From positions 124,001 through 188,000 of the forward strand of contig NZ_QCZK02000015.1 in assembly GCF_003347595.2 (NCBI RefSeq): 64,000 nucleotides of DNA. Direction: 5' to 3'. A model generated the notes under the pieces. The model did no database searches. It saw nothing but the letters and a program-made list of their open reading frames with translations, and was not told the origin of the DNA. Position numbers and translations under genes: made by a program. Within the stretch, counting starts at the first letter, position 1, and each line of letters starts with the position of its first letter. Positions 26,113 to 35,268 of this stretch are shown here, in pieces. The stretch is from Botryobacter ruber. GTDB lineage: Bacteria > Bacteroidota > Bacteroidia > Cytophagales > Hymenobacteraceae.

Positions 26113-26141
26113 CTGCAGCTGCCACCACAGCCGCTGCTCCT
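26113..26141 (-). repeat. 30-bp dispersed repeat, copy 8
   Basis: Fills the 44-base gap between the convergent aminotransferase and DUF4956 genes. Confidence 0.85.
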
Positions 26142-26148
26142 CAGGCAC

Positions 26149-26901
26149 TTACTTCTTCACCCTCAGGGCGGGTTGTTTAATTACTTTTCCGTTGGCATCG
26201 AGGGCTTTGGCGGTTACGTTGCAGTTCGATACCAGCTGGTTGAGCTGCTGCACCAGTTCCGCGCTGCTTTTCCCTTTCTTCAGCTGCACCTCATACACCG
26301 ACTCCGACAGCAGTTCCTCCACATCCGCCACCCGCTCATACGACTTCAGGTCAGACAACGAGCAGTACGTGGAAAGCAGCGTGCCCAGGTTTACCTCGTT
26401 CTCCTGGCTCGTGCCATACCGGATCTGCAACAGGTGGCTTCTTCCGGCTTCGCCCGGGTTGAATTTGATCACCACAAACACCACCAGGCCGATTACAAAC
26501 GTGGCCAGTATCGCCGTAAAATCCAGGTTGACGCCGGCAGCCATCCCTACGGCTAAGGCAAAAAAGATAAAGATGATATCCTGCGTATCCCGCAGCGCCG
26601 TCCTGAACCGGATAATCGACATGGCGCCAACCAGGCCAAATGCACGCGCGATGTTGTTGCCGATCAGCAGAATAACAACAGAGGTAATGATTGGCAGAAT
26701 GATCAGGGAATTGACGAAGGTAACAGAATAGCCGCCTTTGTGCGAAAGCCTGTACACAAACGAGATGATCAGGCCGCAGACAAATGCCGTGAGCAGGTTA
26801 CCCAGCAGACCTGAAAAAGTAAGCGGAAACAGTTCGACATACTGAAAATCGAATAACATGTTGTTAGACGCAGCTTGTTGTGTTGGTGCATTTGGAAACA
26901 T
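26149..26901 (-). CDS. DUF4956 membrane protein
   Basis: 250 aa: an N-terminal membrane region with about four to five helices (to residue ~150) and a cytoplasmic C-terminal domain. Conserved family segments include NNIARAFGLVGAMSIIRFRTALRDTQD. In many bacteria DUF4956 neighbours VTC-type polyphosphate or CotH-like genes; here it follows an HlyD-like gene by 16 bases, so the two are one operon. Function unknown. Confidence 0.85.
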   Translation of the reverse strand: MFPNAPTQQAASNNMLFDFQYVELFPLTFSGLLGNLLTAFVCGLIISFVYRLSHKGGYSVTFVNSLIILPIITSVVILLIGNNIARAFGLVGAMSIIRFRTALRDTQDIIFIFFALAVGMAAGVNLDFTAILATFVIGLVVFVVIKFNPGEAGRSHLLQIRYGTSQENEVNLGTLLSTYCSLSDLKSYERVADVEELLSESVYEVQLKKGKSSAELVQQLNQLVSNCNVTAKALDANGKVIKQPALRVKK

Positions 26902-26917
26902 AAGTCACAACGTTTAG

Positions 26918-27976
26918 TTACTTCATGGAATGCCGGAGCACTCGTACAATATACTCTGCCAGGTTCACGCGGTCGCATTCCACCTGGCACCTCAGGAACA
27001 TGCCCGTGGAAATGTCTTCCGCTTTGTTGGGCAGGATCGCCTTGGCAAACACCAGTTGCTCCCCTCCCATGTATTCTACTTTGTCGCTTAAATCAATCAG
27101 CGTCCCGGTCATGGGTGCAGCACCTAAAGGGTACTCCACCGATATTTTTGCCAGCGAGGTAATGTAATTCCTGTCCGCAAGCCTTACCGGGAACTGCAGG
27201 ATATACGCCGATGTGTCTTCCACGGTCAGCACTTCGTCGGGGGTAACATTGAAGTTGATTTTGCCGGACACCCCGGCCAGTAAGGTCAGGCTGCTTTTCT
27301 TTTTCAGCAGTGTGTGAAGTTCTTTTTTTGCTGTTTCGATACGGGCTTCGGTGTATTTGATCTGTTCCGGTTTCACGCCTGTCCGGGCGGTTTCCAGGGT
27401 TTTGTGTGCAATTTTCACTTGTGTGTTTGCCAGGTCGAAAGCGGTTTTGACCTGGTTGAATTCTGCCGGGGCAATTACTTTCTCCTGGTAGAGCAGCAGG
27501 GCCCTGTTGTAGTTCTCGGTTTCAAAGGCCAGTTGCTGCTGGGCGTAGGTCAGCTGTTCTTTGGCAAGCGCTATTTCCGATGCTTTCATGCCGGTCGCAT
27601 CCACCTTCAGGTAAGCCTTCAGCTCCTCCAGCTGGCTCCGGACCACGGCTATTCTTTCGTCTATTACGGCAGAGCGCAGAATGGCTACGGTATCGCCTTT
27701 GCTGATGTGCACACCGGCAGCCTTTTTGGGGATCAGCTCCATTTCTGCCACGTCGCCGTTGTCGAGTTTATAACTTTTTACATCGTTGATGATACCATTC
27801 CTGTAGTTGTACAAGGTACTTACCAGGCTTCCATCGGTATCCTTCACGATCACCCATTTACCGGACGGATAGATTTTGGCCGTTACCTCGATGGTATAAG
27901 GGATATCGTCAATCTTCCAGGCCAGCGGCATCAGGACGATAAATCCGATAAAAGAAAAAAGTACCTTTAACTTCAT
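26918..27976 (-). CDS. HlyD-type membrane fusion protein
   Basis: 352 aa from MKLKVLFSF; the longer frame adds only six residues. One N-terminal membrane helix, then a biotinyl-lipoyl-like segment split by a long alpha-helical hairpin (~115-225), and a C-terminal beta domain. It should span the periplasm as the adaptor of an exporter. The usual ABC or RND exporter is missing; the only operon partner is DUF4956. Confidence 0.85.
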   Translation of the reverse strand: MKLKVLFSFIGFIVLMPLAWKIDDIPYTIEVTAKIYPSGKWVIVKDTDGSLVSTLYNYRNGIINDVKSYKLDNGDVAEMELIPKKAAGVHISKGDTVAILRSAVIDERIAVVRSQLEELKAYLKVDATGMKASEIALAKEQLTYAQQQLAFETENYNRALLLYQEKVIAPAEFNQVKTAFDLANTQVKIAHKTLETARTGVKPEQIKYTEARIETAKKELHTLLKKKSSLTLLAGVSGKINFNVTPDEVLTVEDTSAYILQFPVRLADRNYITSLAKISVEYPLGAAPMTGTLIDLSDKVEYMGGEQLVFAKAILPNKAEDISTGMFLRCQVECDRVNLAEYIVRVLRHSMK

Positions 27977-28575
27977 CCGCACATGCATTAACATTTAAAC
28001 CGCTCCCTCCTCACACCCAACAACAATGAACTTAAGTAATAAAAACTTTCACTTAACTTATGTTATTAACGAAGTCATGAGTTAAAAGTTAAAAAAATAA
28101 CGAAATAATTAAGATATGGTAATATTAAAGTAACACCTGCTTCTTGTTAACATTGCAGTAATAATATATTTAACTGAATTTCTGAAAATTGAAGCCAAAA
28201 GACAGGTAGCTGAGGAGTAGCAGAATTTGGATAAAATTAAGCCCTGCGCCACGCGAGCCTGGCGCAGGCGTGAAGCAGGGCAGCTTTTTATTTACCGTAA
28301 TTCATTCTTTTTCACCTGGATAAAGCAAAACAGCGAACGATGGAGAGGCGTGTTCTTCTGTTTCGCTGAGCCCGGGCGTGTTTGCAGCGGCACCTGCAGC
28401 ACCTACCCAAACGCAGGAGCAGTGGCTTTGGAGGCAGCAGCAGAAACATTTAACAGAGTTCAGACAGCCTTCTTTTTGCTGACGCCGTATCAGTAGTTGG
28501 CAAAAGGCATACTACGGTGCACCAGTCCGCCGGCAGGAAGCCACGGGACTGCAGCAACAGCAAAAAGAAACCACT
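27977..28575. other. Intergenic region with hairpin and repeat
   Basis: 600 bases without a credible gene. The first part is AT-rich and likely contains the promoter of the HlyD operon. GCCCTGC (28241-28247) and GCAGGGC (28275-28281) form a stem with an inner GCGCCA/TGGCGC stem, followed by AGCTTTTTA. It looks like a terminator or a small RNA end, with no gene assigned. Confidence 0.45.
28414..28444 (+). repeat. 30-bp dispersed repeat, copy 9 (variant)
   Basis: GGCTTTGGAGGCAG replaces GGCTGTGGTGGCAG. Confidence 0.7.
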
Positions 28576-28854
28576 ATGGAGCAGAATTCAAACGACGGGT
28601 TCAGGTACAGGAAAATGGCGGCTGTGCTGCTCGTTGCAGGCTTTGTGATACTCTTTTTTGTGGTAACACCCCTGCCGGACAACACACCGCTGAAAACGGC
28701 GGGCATGGCTGCCGCTTTCCTGCTTTTCCCGGCTTCCATTTATTTTAATTTTAAGGCCAGGCCCCAGGCACTACAGACGCTCCCGTTACACCAAAGCATT
28801 GCCATACTGGTTGCTTTTCTGGCAATAGCTGCCGGCATTACTTTTTTCAGCTGA
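28576..28854 (+). CDS. Small membrane protein (92 aa)
   Basis: 92 aa with three hydrophobic helices (about residues 14-31, 40-58, 71-90) and a short charged N-terminus. Unrecognised. It ends 13 bases before the convergent DUF4136 gene. Coding by composition and clean boundaries; role unknown. Confidence 0.65.
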   Translation: MEQNSNDGFRYRKMAAVLLVAGFVILFFVVTPLPDNTPLKTAGMAAAFLLFPASIYFNFKARPQALQTLPLHQSIAILVAFLAIAAGITFFS

Positions 28855-28867
28855 CACAGCAACAGCC

Positions 28868-29413
28868 TTACTGCGGCATTTTTTCCAGAAGCTCCCGCAC
28901 GCCTTCGTTTATGCGCTTTTGCAGCTTCTTCTTATCATCCGGCACCACAGCCTCTGCTTCTCCCTGCCAAAGCATCTCGCCCCGCTCCGGGTCTACCAGG
29001 TGAATGGAAATAGTGCCTTCTTTGTAGCGATCAACTACTACTTCTTCGCTCCGCCACGAGTAGCGCTGCTGCCCCATGTACCGTGGCCGGTCCGTCATAA
29101 AATCGGTTTCGCGGGTTTGCACCTCCTCTACCACCACAATGCCCAGGTTAATCCGTAAATCCGGGTTTGTAGCAGTATGCCGCAGCCCCCGGCTCTCCAG
29201 CTGGTTTATCAGCGCGCTTTTCAGGTAATCAAACGTTGGGGAGTAGTTGATAATGGTGGCATCTCCGGCCGTTTCCGTTTCATAAAAACTGAACGAGGTG
29301 TAGTTGCCCAGCCTGAAGCCGGGAGCGGCATCGGTATGTACTACCCTGACGGGTGAGCAGGCTATAACCACCAGCACCAGCAGCCACACATACTTTTTTC
29401 TAAACTTTCTCAT
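28868..29413 (-). CDS. DUF4136 lipoprotein
   Basis: 181 aa. The signal ends at VVIACSP, a lipobox. The mature part matches DUF4136: an early FSFYE strand, NQLESRGLRHTATNPDLRINLG, and LVDPERGEMLWQGEAE. It is probably periplasmic and membrane-anchored. Function unknown; no operon partner. Confidence 0.85.
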   Translation of the reverse strand: MRKFRKKYVWLLVLVVIACSPVRVVHTDAAPGFRLGNYTSFSFYETETAGDATIINYSPTFDYLKSALINQLESRGLRHTATNPDLRINLGIVVVEEVQTRETDFMTDRPRYMGQQRYSWRSEEVVVDRYKEGTISIHLVDPERGEMLWQGEAEAVVPDDKKKLQKRINEGVRELLEKMPQ

Positions 29414-29617
29414 TTTCTTTTTCTTAGCTACCAGGATACAAAAATCATAGTTGGCCTTCAGAAGAACTACTTGTAAGCCTATACGTTAGCAACACGCCTT
29501 GGATAAACAACGGGCAGCTGTCACCAGCCTCCGCTTGCCTTGCTTTGCAGGCAACCGGCAGACTTCACACATTAATTACAGTCCGGAATTTGGCAAGAAC
29601 TATTTAGTGCCTATCTT

Positions 29618-29625
29618 TAGATTTG
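29618..29625 (+). promoter_or_regulatory. Candidate -7 box of the stressosome operon
   Basis: TAGATTTG fits TAnnTTTG, 54 bases before the rsbR-like start. Confidence 0.45.
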
Positions 29626-29679
29626 AATATAAAATGCAAAAATAGCATCAGGATAGAAAACAACTTAACCAGACAAACC

Positions 29680-30558
29680 ATGAACATCCAGCAAACTGCA
29701 CAGATTCTGCTCCGGAAGAAAAATACCATACTAGAGAACTGGATGAAGAACCAGTTGGCTGATGCCTCGCTCCGGGACGACCTGTTATCGAACGAGGACT
29801 TACGCAGGCAATCGGAGGAGCTCCTGAACTCGTTGCTGCAAGCGGTGTCGCATGGTAATTTTGATAACATTTACAGCAGCGAATTTGAGCCGGTAAACGA
29901 CATATTGGGCGATATCTCCATTACGCGGGCCCGCCAGGGGTTTTCGCCCCGGGAGATCAGCCAGTACGTGTTAAGCTTAAAACAGGCCCTGACCGATGTG
30001 CTGGAGGAAGAGCGCCGCAACGAGCCGGAGCTGCTGTACCGGGAGGTTGTTCTGTTGAATAAACTGGTAGACTCCCTGAGCATTATTACATTCGAAACCT
30101 ACCTGAAAGGCCGCGAAGAAGTAATTCTGCGCCAGAGCGACGAGATCAGCGAAATATCCACACCCGTTATCCGCGTTTGGGACGGCATACTGGCCTTGCC
30201 GATCATTGGCACCCTCGACAGCTCCCGCACCCAGGTCGTGATGGAAAGCCTGCTGCAGGAAATCGTAAACACGGGCAGCAGCATCGCCATCCTGGACATC
30301 TCCGGTGTACCTGCCGTCGACTCGCTGGTGGCACAGCACCTGATCAAAACGGTAAGCGCCACCCGCCTGATGGGTGCCGAATGTATCATCAGCGGCATCC
30401 GGGCCGAAATCGCACAAACCATCGTGCACCTGGGCATCGATCTTTCCAACATCCGCACCAAAGCAACCTTAGCCAGTGCCCTGCAACTTGCGTTCGGCAT
30501 GCTGAGCCTGGAAGTAAGAAAATCAAATCAGGTAAGTACAACAAAGTTATTCAAGTAA
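29680..30558 (+). CDS. RsbR-like stressosome protein (RsbRD_N + STAS)
   Basis: 292 aa from MNIQQTAQI; the longer frame has an AT-rich, non-homologous lead. An all-helical RsbRD-type sensor domain (~1-150) is followed by a STAS domain (~165-285). The STAS part keeps both phosphorylatable positions of RsbR proteins: Ser in VPAVDSLVA (Thr171 equivalent) and Thr in AEIAQTIVHLG (Thr205 equivalent). With RsbS it should form the stressosome core that binds RsbT. It is the first gene of a five-gene run. Confidence 0.9.
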   Translation: MNIQQTAQILLRKKNTILENWMKNQLADASLRDDLLSNEDLRRQSEELLNSLLQAVSHGNFDNIYSSEFEPVNDILGDISITRARQGFSPREISQYVLSLKQALTDVLEEERRNEPELLYREVVLLNKLVDSLSIITFETYLKGREEVILRQSDEISEISTPVIRVWDGILALPIIGTLDSSRTQVVMESLLQEIVNTGSSIAILDISGVPAVDSLVAQHLIKTVSATRLMGAECIISGIRAEIAQTIVHLGIDLSNIRTKATLASALQLAFGMLSLEVRKSNQVSTTKLFK

Positions 30559-30562
30559 GCTT

Positions 30563-30979
30563 ATGGACAGGATTCCGATTCTAAAGATGGGGCCCTTCCT
30601 GTTAGTAACCATACAGGTTGATTTATACGACAGGCTTGCCCTGAACCTGGAGAGCGACCTCATTTCGATGGTGAGCAAAACAGGCGCCCGAGGCGTATTG
30701 ATAGACATTTCAGCAGTAAACATCGTGGACTCTTTTATGGGCCGCATCCTGGGCAATATTGCCTCGATGTCGCGCATTATGGATGCCGAAACAGTTGTTG
30801 TAGGCATGCAGCCCGCTGTTGCGATTACACTGGTAGAACTGGGCCTGACCTTACAGGGGGTGTACACTGCCCTGAATGTAGAAAAAGGAATGGAGCTTCT
30901 TTATAAAAAAGTAGATTTACTCTCCGAACAGGATGATACGATAGAAGAAGACCAGGACCCGCATGATATCACTGACTAA
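30563..30979 (+). CDS. RsbS-like STAS antagonist
   Basis: 138 aa single STAS domain with the phospho-serine site in NIVDSFMGR (RsbS Ser59 equivalent) and a non-conserved acidic C-terminal tail. It should sequester the RsbT kinase until phosphorylated. It starts 4 bases after rsbR and overlaps the RsbT gene by 17 bases, indicating coupled translation. Confidence 0.9.
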   Translation: MDRIPILKMGPFLLVTIQVDLYDRLALNLESDLISMVSKTGARGVLIDISAVNIVDSFMGRILGNIASMSRIMDAETVVVGMQPAVAITLVELGLTLQGVYTALNVEKGMELLYKKVDLLSEQDDTIEEDQDPHDITD

Positions 30980-31376
30980 AGACACCATGCAGATTGTGCG
31001 GGAGCAGGATGTAGTACCGTTCCGGAACCGGGTACGCGAACTTGCAACCAAAATAGGCATGAGCCTGGTAAACCAGACCAAACTCATTACAGCAGCCAGC
31101 GAACTGGTGCGTAACATGCTCAAGTATGCAGATGGTGGTAAAGTTGTTTTAGAAGTTGTCAGCAAAAACGGGCAGGCCGGTATCCGGCTGATGTTTGTGG
31201 ACGAAGGTGCCGGTATCGAAAACATTCCGCAGGCCATGCAGGACGGTTTTTCAACGGGCCGAAGCCTGGGCCTGGGATTACCGGGCGCCAAACGCCTGGT
31301 AAACGAATTCGATATCAAAAGCAAAGTAAACGAGGGTACCACAGTCACGATCATACACTGGAAGAATGGACGGTAA
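30963..31376 (+). CDS. RsbT-like serine kinase
   Basis: 137 aa GHKL ATPase of the anti-sigma kinase type. N box TAASELVRNMLKYA, G1 box VDEGAGI and G2 segment RSLGLGLPGAKRL are all present. It should phosphorylate RsbR and RsbS and, once released, act on a downstream target. No SigB, RsbW or RsbU is found in the window, so its output must differ from Bacillus. Confidence 0.9.
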   Translation: MISLTKDTMQIVREQDVVPFRNRVRELATKIGMSLVNQTKLITAASELVRNMLKYADGGKVVLEVVSKNGQAGIRLMFVDEGAGIENIPQAMQDGFSTGRSLGLGLPGAKRLVNEFDIKSKVNEGTTVTIIHWKNGR

Positions 31377-32397
31377 ACAGCACCAGCGTTTTCTGCTAAC
31401 AGATAAGAGCTTTGCCAACATCATAAAACGGGATATTACCCGCCTTGCCGAAAGCGAAGGTTTTTCGCCTGCAGATGTCGGCAAGATCAACATCATTGTT
31501 TCGGAAATGGTTTCTAATCTGCTGAAACATACCCCCCAGGGCGGCGAACTGCTGGTAAAACCAATCGAAAATCATGGCCTGGAAATTATCTGCCTCGACA
31601 GCGGCCCCGGCATGAGCGATCCTGTCCGGATGCTGCAGGACGGCACTTCTTCGGTAGGAACAGCGGGCGAAGGACTGGGAGCCATTAAAAGACAATCCAA
31701 CGAGTTTGACCTGTTTAGCTGCCCGGGCTGCGGCACCGTCATACTTTCCAGGGTGTATAAGGCACAGAAGGAGGCTTCGCCGGCCAGGAGCCGTTTCCAG
31801 GTGTCCAGCCTGATGGTACCAAAGCCCAACGAGCAGATTTGCGGCGATGGCTTCGGATTAGTGGAAAAAGGAAATGACTGCTACCTGATTGTGCTCGACG
31901 GCCTGGGCCACGGCGTAAACGCACATGATGCAAGCCGGCAGGCGGTTGAACTTTTTGAAAAAAGATTTTACAATGATCCTGTTCTGAGCCTGCGCCAGAT
32001 ACACGAAGCCATCCGCCGGACACGTGGAGCCGTGGGTACTATCGTGCACTTAAGCGCCTCCCGGAAAAAAGCCGTTTACTGCGGCGTCGGGAATATTGCG
32101 GGCAGAATTTTCATGCTGGACGGGGCTTTTATTTCCAACTCATCCAGCCGCACGGTCATTTCCTATAATGGTATCCTGGGGCACAACATACCGGCTACCT
32201 TCAGTGCGCAGCAGGCAGACTGGAACAACGCCAGCTTACTTATTCTACATTCCGACGGCATAAAGTCGAGGTGGGATTTGAGCAGGTACCCTAACCTGCA
32301 CCGCCACGACACCTCGGTTATAGCCGCTATACTGTACCGGGATTTCAGCCGCCAGACAGACGACATACTGGTAGTAGTGGCCCGTACCGTTGCCTGA
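31366..32397 (+). CDS. GHKL ATPase-SpoIIE phosphatase fusion
   Basis: 343 aa. An N-terminal HATPase like RsbT (~1-130; IIVSEMVSNLLKHTP, LDSGPGMSD) is fused to a PP2C/SpoIIE domain (~145-343; DGFGLVEKGNDCYLIVLDGLGHG with the metal-binding Asp residues). This resembles RsbX/RsbU-type phosphatases that dephosphorylate stressosome STAS proteins; the kinase half may couple both activities in one chain. It overlaps RsbT by 11 bases. Confidence 0.88.
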   Translation: MDGKQHQRFLLTDKSFANIIKRDITRLAESEGFSPADVGKINIIVSEMVSNLLKHTPQGGELLVKPIENHGLEIICLDSGPGMSDPVRMLQDGTSSVGTAGEGLGAIKRQSNEFDLFSCPGCGTVILSRVYKAQKEASPARSRFQVSSLMVPKPNEQICGDGFGLVEKGNDCYLIVLDGLGHGVNAHDASRQAVELFEKRFYNDPVLSLRQIHEAIRRTRGAVGTIVHLSASRKKAVYCGVGNIAGRIFMLDGAFISNSSSRTVISYNGILGHNIPATFSAQQADWNNASLLILHSDGIKSRWDLSRYPNLHRHDTSVIAAILYRDFSRQTDDILVVVARTVA

Positions 32398-32542
32398 GCA
32401 GTTCTTCCTGCTTTTTAACGACAGCCGACGGGTTTGCTTTAGGCTATTTTACAACAAGCCTTGAACTTTGTCTCATCCGGATGCCTTATCAAGGTAACGG
32501 TCCTGTAAAAAAGAAGCACGGATCAAAAATTTTGTCTGCCCC

Positions 32543-33889
32543 ATGATGTACAGAAGCATACTGAAAATTAATATCAGCAACGAGCTGGATGTAGTACTTG
32601 CCTATAAACGGGCAAAGCAACTTTCGGACCGGCTGAACATAGCTATTGCCAGCCAGACAAAATTTTCGACTGCCGTGTCGGAGATATGCCGTAACGTGGT
32701 GGAACATGTTGGCAACGGACAGATACATTTCGGGGTAGCAACCGATGCAAACATACCCTATCTCGAAGCCATCATTTCTGACCGTGGCCGGGGCATCGGC
32801 AACCTTGATGCGCTACTCCAGCGCAAGCCCGGCAACTCTGTTAAAGGTTCCGGCATTATCAATTCCCGCAAGCTCGTAGATTATTTTGATATAGAAAGTG
32901 ATTACGAAAAAGGTACCAGGGTAACACTGCGCCAGCGGTTGCCACACAATGCCCCCATCCTTTCCAAAGCCATTGCCGAAGCCTGGATACAGGATTTTGA
33001 CCAGGAAATTATCTCGCCCTACGCCGAAATAAAACGCCAGAACATGCAGCTGCTGGAGCTGCTGGAGCACTTGCGCGAGCGAAACGAGGTAACGCAGCTA
33101 CAGCTGCAGGAAATCAGGAACCTGAATGGCAGGCTGCAGCAGTCGAACCAGGATATAAAGGAGCTGCTGGAGGAGCGCGAAAGACAGAACATCCTGCTGC
33201 AGAAAATCAACGACGACCTGAATGCCTTTGCCCACACCGTGTCGCACGACCTGCGGGCGCCGCTGCAGAACATCAATGGCCTTTCCAGTGCGCTCGAAGA
33301 TTGTGTGAACGCCAACAAGCTCGCCGAAGCAAAAGAGCTTTTCCCGATGCTGAACAACCAGGCCGCCCGCATGGATAACTTTATCACCAGTATCCTGGCC
33401 TACTCGCTGGCAGACCGGAAGCACATCCAGAAAGAAAATGTACCTGTATACCAGCTGGTGCAGGAGGTGCTTGAACTGCTCGGAATAGCAAACTCATTAG
33501 TGGTGAAGGCCTCCCCGGAGCTGCCCGTGCTCGAAACAGAAAAAATTCTGCTACACCAGGTGTTCAGCAACCTGCTCAGCAATGCCATCAAATACCACGA
33601 TATGCAGGTAGAGCCGGTAGTGGAAATCTGCTGTAGCCGGCAGGGCCGTGAGCTGCAGTTCTCTGTTGTGGATAACGGTCCGGGTATTGAGTCGGTATAT
33701 CACCAGCAGATTTTTGAAATTTACAACACTATCGGAAAAAACGAAGGAAACAGTACCGGAATCGGCCTTTCTATTGTGAAGAAGATCGTAAACGGCAAAG
33801 GCGGCGACATTTGGGTAGAGTCGGCGGGGAGAGGATCGCGGTTTGTGTTTACCTGGCCGGCTGAGGAGCTGGTGCTGCGGCAGCCTTAA
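32543..33889 (+). CDS. Histidine kinase with two GHKL ATPase domains
   Basis: 448 aa, soluble. Residues ~1-135 form an RsbT/RsbW-like ATPase (AVSEICRNVVEHVG, ISDRGRGIGN). A coiled coil follows (~160-225). HisKA with FAHTVSHDLRAPLQNI (~230-300) and a classical HATPase (HQVFSNLLSNAIKYH, DNGPGI, GIGLSIVKKIV) end the protein. It probably links the stressosome to a phosphorelay. It starts 145 bases after the SpoIIE gene. Confidence 0.9.
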   Translation: MMYRSILKINISNELDVVLAYKRAKQLSDRLNIAIASQTKFSTAVSEICRNVVEHVGNGQIHFGVATDANIPYLEAIISDRGRGIGNLDALLQRKPGNSVKGSGIINSRKLVDYFDIESDYEKGTRVTLRQRLPHNAPILSKAIAEAWIQDFDQEIISPYAEIKRQNMQLLELLEHLRERNEVTQLQLQEIRNLNGRLQQSNQDIKELLEERERQNILLQKINDDLNAFAHTVSHDLRAPLQNINGLSSALEDCVNANKLAEAKELFPMLNNQAARMDNFITSILAYSLADRKHIQKENVPVYQLVQEVLELLGIANSLVVKASPELPVLETEKILLHQVFSNLLSNAIKYHDMQVEPVVEICCSRQGRELQFSVVDNGPGIESVYHQQIFEIYNTIGKNEGNSTGIGLSIVKKIVNGKGGDIWVESAGRGSRFVFTWPAEELVLRQP

Positions 33890-33930
33890 GCAGTTACTAC
33901 CAGATCTCCTTCAGCCCAACCATTATTCGG

Positions 33931-34371
33931 TTACTTTTGCTTCTGCGAGAAAAACTCCTGCAGCACCTCCTGTATATCATGACGGGTAAGGGCTTTGGAG
34001 TAGTGTTTTTTTACCTTCTTGTACTGTTTTAGTCGTTCCAGGTCGTAAAAGCTGGCAGAAGAAGTCAGCATCATAATAATAACATGATCGCTGGAGTCGA
34101 GGCCCCTGCGCTGGTATTCTTCCAGAAACGAAAAGCCATCCATCACCGGCATCTTAATATCCAGGAAAATCAGGTCAGGGCATTTGTCGCCGGGCTTGCT
34201 GTCCGGTCCGCAAGTGCGGCTCAGGTATTCTATGGCTTCTTTTCCGTTTTTCAGTACTAGCACCTCCCTGGCCACCTTCATCTCATTAAGAAGTCGCTTG
34301 TTCAGAAAGTTTGTAGTATCATCGTCATCTACCAGTAACACCTGATCAAGTATAGGCAAGGATGTTGTCAT
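33931..34371 (-). CDS. Single-domain response regulator
   Basis: 146 aa CheY-like receiver without output domain. LLVDDDDTTNFLNKRL carries the acidic pocket, IFLDIKMPVMDG the phospho-accepting Asp, MLTSSAS the Thr/Ser switch, and the C-terminal Lys follows in HYSKALT. It is convergent with the hybrid histidine kinase, 41 bases apart, and is the obvious candidate partner. It may pass the signal by protein-protein contact. Confidence 0.9.
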   Translation of the reverse strand: MTTSLPILDQVLLVDDDDTTNFLNKRLLNEMKVAREVLVLKNGKEAIEYLSRTCGPDSKPGDKCPDLIFLDIKMPVMDGFSFLEEYQRRGLDSSDHVIIMMLTSSASFYDLERLKQYKKVKKHYSKALTRHDIQEVLQEFFSQKQK

Positions 34372-34714
34372 TAAAAATGGGTTATTTATTTAACGCTTCC
34401 CATGTGCCGGGTGGCAAATGAGTATAAACTAAATTTTCTCTTCTTTGGCAAATTCCAGCTTTCCGATAAATATAATCTTACTGTATCGGAGCATCATTTC
34501 CAGCAGCAGCCTCTTGTGTTAATTTTTCGGATAAAGATAATAAACTTTTCATAAAGAATTTATATCCGCTGCTTCTTCAAAAAAAGAATACGCACCAGGT
34601 GCTTTCTTCTGTTTGCACAACAAAACAAACGGACAGAACATTCACTTTTTTAATTTAACTCACCAGGCGCTGGCAATCTGTGTTTTAACAACATACCGGA
34701 CAAAAAAACAGCTC

Positions 34715-34743
34715 AGCACCTGCCACCATTCCTGCTGCTGCCT
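34715..34743 (-). repeat. 30-bp dispersed repeat, copy 10
   Basis: First of a tandem pair; ATTCC replaces the ACAGC of the main form. Confidence 0.8.
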
Positions 34744-34756
34744 GCGAAAAGGCTGC

Positions 34757-34785
34757 TGCACCTGCCACCATTCCCGCTGCTCCTG
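34757..34785 (-). repeat. 30-bp dispersed repeat, copy 11
   Basis: Second of the tandem pair, 42 bases from the first, same variant. Confidence 0.8.
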
Positions 34786-34971
34786 TTTTAAAATTTTCGA
34801 ATACCAATTTTACAAGACCTTCACTTTTTAAATGGACTGGCTACCGCAGCCAACAACATGACAGTGTTAAATTGATGGAATTGAGTAAATCCTTTTCTGC
34901 CTTTTCAGAGTATTTAGAGGTAGTACTGAATGCCGGTTTAGGTAAAATCGATCGACAATAAAATAAACTGT

Positions 34972-35268
34972 ATGGATACTTATAATCTGAAACCAGAACA
35001 CATGCGTGCTCCGGCTCATCTCACCAAGAAAGAGGTTCAGGCAAGTTTAGAAGAACTTGATGCTAAAATTAAGGTGCTGCGCGGACGTATAAATGCAACG
35101 ACAGCCGACTCCAAAAATACCTACCACGAGCATATTGCGGCACTGGAAGCAAAGCGCGAACTGATTGCACAAAAGCTCTATCATACAGAAGATCATCACA
35201 GTAAATGGGACGATCTGAAAAAAGGAATAGAGAACCTGAAAACGGATATAGAAAAGATGTTCAAATAG
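34972..35268 (+). CDS. Small helical coiled-coil protein
   Basis: 98 aa, almost wholly helical and charged: a helical hairpin is suggested by LEELDAKIKVLRGRI and HEHIAALEAKRELIAQKL, with a Lys-rich amphipathic end. It resembles sll1863-like stress proteins in character only; the family is not recognised. It ends inside the left arm of a long inverted repeat. Confidence 0.68.
   Translation: MDTYNLKPEHMRAPAHLTKKEVQASLEELDAKIKVLRGRINATTADSKNTYHEHIAALEAKRELIAQKLYHTEDHHSKWDDLKKGIENLKTDIEKMFK

Larger units (their letters stand above)
34372..34971. other. Intergenic region with paired repeats
   Basis: 600 bases, AT-rich except for two adjacent dispersed repeat copies. A Cys/His-rich frame across the repeats (34613-34831) is an artefact of their composition. 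Confidence 0.5.

Noticed and set aside
28227-28496. An 89-aa plus-strand frame
   Set aside because: It crosses a hairpin and a repeat copy and shows no conserved sequence features.
34613-34831. Cys/His-rich small frame suggestive of a metal-binding peptide
   Set aside because: The CCTCHHS-like pattern comes from two copies of the dispersed DNA repeat read in one frame; the same peptide appears wherever the repeat occurs.
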